Shown here piece by piece: positions 6,873 to 8,153 of a stretch of DNA of 8,153 bases; position 1 is the first letter of the stretch, and each line of letters starts with the position of its first letter. The translations under genes were made by a program, and so were the position numbers. The notes under the pieces were generated by a model. The model was not told the origin of the DNA, did no database searches, and saw nothing but the letters and a program-made list of their open reading frames with translations. This DNA comes from Deltaproteobacteria bacterium. GTDB taxonomy: Bacteria; Desulfobacterota; Desulfobacteria; C00003060. The DNA lies in contig DAOUWN010000074.1 in assembly GCA_030667105.1 (NCBI GenBank), positions 1 to 8,153 of the forward strand, written 5' to 3'.

Positions 6873-7889
6873 CTATGATGGGTATTTTTCCTTTAGATTC
6901 AGAATACGTTGCACAGATGCAAGTGTCTTTCTCCTCACATCCTCTGACCGCTGTATGGCCTTCAACAGCGCCCCATAGGCTGCCTCGGCCTTAACTTGAT
7001 CATGACATATCAGTGCGATATCAATCTCAGCGTCAGAGATCCTTTCTACGAACGTATTCACATCAAAGTGTTTGTCGATAGCCCCCATGTCAAGGTCGTC
7101 TGTTATGACAATCCCTTTAAAGCCCATGGTCTCCCGCAACAGCTCCTTTGCAATGACCGATGAAAGACTTGCAGGCCATTCCGGGTCAAGGTCCCTATAG
7201 ACCACGTGTGATAACATCACGGCCTCCACGTTGCATCGGATAGCAGCCCTGAATGGGACGAGATCGCTCGAATCAAGAATATCGCGTTCGGTTTCGAGAA
7301 TGGGAAGATCCATGTGAGAATCGACCGTGGTGCGACCTATACCAGGAAAATGCTTGGCAGTTGCCGCAACTCCGTTCTCCTGCAGGCTTTCAATAACAGT
7401 CGTGCCAAGCTCTGCCACCAACTCCGGGCTATCTCCGAACACACGTTCCACCATAACAGCAGAGTCGAGATCCTCTGGCACCACGTCCAGTACTGGCGCA
7501 AAATCCATGGTGATTCCGACTCCCTTGAGTTCCCTTGCCGTTGTTGTGCCAAATTCCCTGGCAGCTTCCTCTGACCGGGCCTTCCCAATTGCCCGGTTTC
7601 CCGGAAAAACCGTAAAAGGAGGGCCTAGCCGAGCTACCGGGCCACCTTCCTGATCAATGGCAATCACAAGTGGCGGGTTGCCAGTTTTTATTGCGAAGGC
7701 CTGCACTGACTGACAAAGGCTACTCAGATGGGAAGGATCAGACACGTTGCGCTTGAACAAGACGAGCCCTCCGACACGAATTTCGTTGATCATGGATCGC
7801 AACTCATCATCCAGGACCGTGCCCTTAAAACCAACCATAAGGCGCTGGCCGGCCAACTGCTCATCAGTCAGGGCATTTACCTCGAACAT
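6873..7889 (-). CDS. nagZ: Glycoside hydrolase family 3 beta-N-acetylhexosaminidase (NagZ type)
   Basis: Removes N-acetylglucosamine from muropeptides imported from the periplasm, a step in Gram-negative cell-wall recycling. The 338 residues match single-domain NagZ, and no signal peptide or membrane segment is visible, so it should be cytosolic. Motifs: GLVLFKRNV (41-49), AIDQEGGPVARL (77-88), DFAPVLDV (129-136), KHFPGIGRTTVDSH (179-192) with sugar-binding K179-H180 and the loop D190-S191-H192 that supplies the general acid/base, MLSHVVY (225-231) and VITDDLDMGA (261-270) with presumed nucleophile D264. The KHFPG(H/L)G motif has isoleucine at the variable position. The start is the ATG at 7889, with AGGA 7 bases upstream; an in-frame TTG at 7895 sits too close to that site. 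Its context with carbon-metabolism genes is not informative; a 264-base gap separates it from fba. Confidence 0.93.
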   Translation of the reverse strand: MFEVNALTDEQLAGQRLMVGFKGTVLDDELRSMINEIRVGGLVLFKRNVSDPSHLSSLCQSVQAFAIKTGNPPLVIAIDQEGGPVARLGPPFTVFPGNRAIGKARSEEAAREFGTTTARELKGVGITMDFAPVLDVVPEDLDSAVMVERVFGDSPELVAELGTTVIESLQENGVAATAKHFPGIGRTTVDSHMDLPILETERDILDSSDLVPFRAAIRCNVEAVMLSHVVYRDLDPEWPASLSSVIAKELLRETMGFKGIVITDDLDMGAIDKHFDVNTFVERISDAEIDIALICHDQVKAEAAYGALLKAIQRSEDVRRKTLASVQRILNLKEKYPS

Positions 7890-7947
7890 GGTCAAGTCCT
7901 GTAGGCTTTAAGAGAGTGGTTTGGGGCGTAATGAACATATGTCATTT

Positions 7948-7981
7948 CGACAACCTTTTCGGCGCCACTGTGGCGCTGTCG
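7948..7981. other. GC-rich hairpin in the gap before nagZ
   Basis: GCGCCA (7962-7967) and TGGCGC (7971-7976) pair perfectly around a CTG loop. Outside them CGACA (7948-7952) pairs with TGTCG (7977-7981), leaving a nine-base one-sided bulge (7953-7961). It lies just after the stop of the small cysteine-rich gene. No run of U follows in the minus-strand direction, so a classical intrinsic terminator is doubtful; 3'-end protection or a leader structure of nagZ are alternatives. Confidence 0.45.
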
Positions 7982-7992
7982 TTGCCTTGGAT

Positions 7993-8153
7993 TTAAGCCA
8001 TGGAGCGTACATCCTGATATTTACTAAGCGTGCAGTGAACTGCTGCCACCCGTTGAAACTCGTCAATCTTGCTGCACCCCTTGACATAAGGGCAGGCAAT
8101 CCCGCCAGCAAACAACTCACAGTGCAAACAAGGGCTCTTCTTAAGTATATCCA
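7993..8153 (-). CDS. Small cysteine-rich protein, possible zinc-binding (start just outside the window)
   Basis: The frame reads DILKKSPCLHCE, then CPYVKGCSKIDEFQ and a short tail ending at TAA (7995-7993). The codon before the first full residue is ?TG, so a normal start codon probably has only its first base beyond the window, giving about 53 residues. Five cysteines appear as CxxC-x8-C-x5-C-x13-C (residues 9, 12, 21, 27 and 41 if the start is right), a spacing suited to a zinc-ribbon-like knot, with a charged amphipathic KIDEFQ segment. There is no signal peptide or membrane segment. I know the general look of such small CxxC proteins but cannot assign a function. An overlapping 70-codon frame (8120-7908) lacks such a pattern and has only a GTG start. 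Confidence 0.6.
   Translation of the reverse strand, partial: DILKKSPCLHCELFAGGIACPYVKGCSKIDEFQRVAAVHCTLSKYQDVRSMA

Noticed and set aside
6723..6880. Open minus-strand frame after nagZ reading FDIRVEPESNSFSVISQGI before a stop
   Set aside because: No start codon could be found and all three frames are fairly open in this stretch. It may be relic coding sequence but I cannot support a gene.
7908..8120. 70-codon minus frame starting at GTG 8120
   Set aside because: It overlaps the cysteine-rich frame, runs through the GC-rich hairpin and shows no recognisable motif. The cysteine pattern in the other frame is more convincing.

Overview
All convincing genes in this window lie on the minus strand, so transcription runs from the right end to the left end. 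They are core carbon-metabolism genes: a class II fructose-bisphosphate aldolase (fba), a long-form phosphate acetyltransferase (pta), a divergent enolase and pyruvate kinase (pyk). A cytosolic NagZ-type glycosidase precedes them. NagZ (Gram-negative wall recycling), two sigma-54-type promoter signatures, a possible HDOD gene and the style of the proteins suggest a Gram-negative bacterium of the former Deltaproteobacteria (Desulfobacterota, sulfate-reducer-like). That assignment is an inference from protein style, not from a marker gene.

Layout from right to left (transcription order): (1) 8153-7993, a small cysteine-rich protein whose start codon is probably cut by the window edge after its first base; (2) 7992-7890, a gap with a GC-rich hairpin; (3) 7889-6873, nagZ; (4) 6872-6609, a 264-base gap with a near-consensus sigma-54 promoter just before fba; (5) 6608-5616, fba; (6) 5615-5416, a gap mostly filled by a 139-base imperfect palindrome; (7) 5415-3298, pta; (8) 3297-3104, a gap with a weaker sigma-54-like site; (9) 3103-1586, the enolase-family gene; (10) 1574-132, pyk, whose ribosome-binding site overlaps the enolase stop codon; (11) 123-1, a fragment that starts like an HDOD-domain protein but meets two stop codons after 22 residues.

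How the genes fit together: aldolase, enolase and pyruvate kinase belong to glycolysis or gluconeogenesis. Pta links acetyl-CoA to acetyl phosphate for acetate and energy metabolism. No acetate kinase, GAPDH, PGK or mutase gene is in the window, so they must lie elsewhere. Enolase and pyk are tightly coupled; fba and pta have 200-base leaders and may be separately controlled.

Most of the window is ordinary housekeeping sequence. The parts that merit a second look are the divergent enolase with an extra helical insert, the paired sigma-54-like signatures, the long palindrome before pta, and the two edge genes. I do not see convincing evidence for an undescribed defence, mobile or biosynthetic system.
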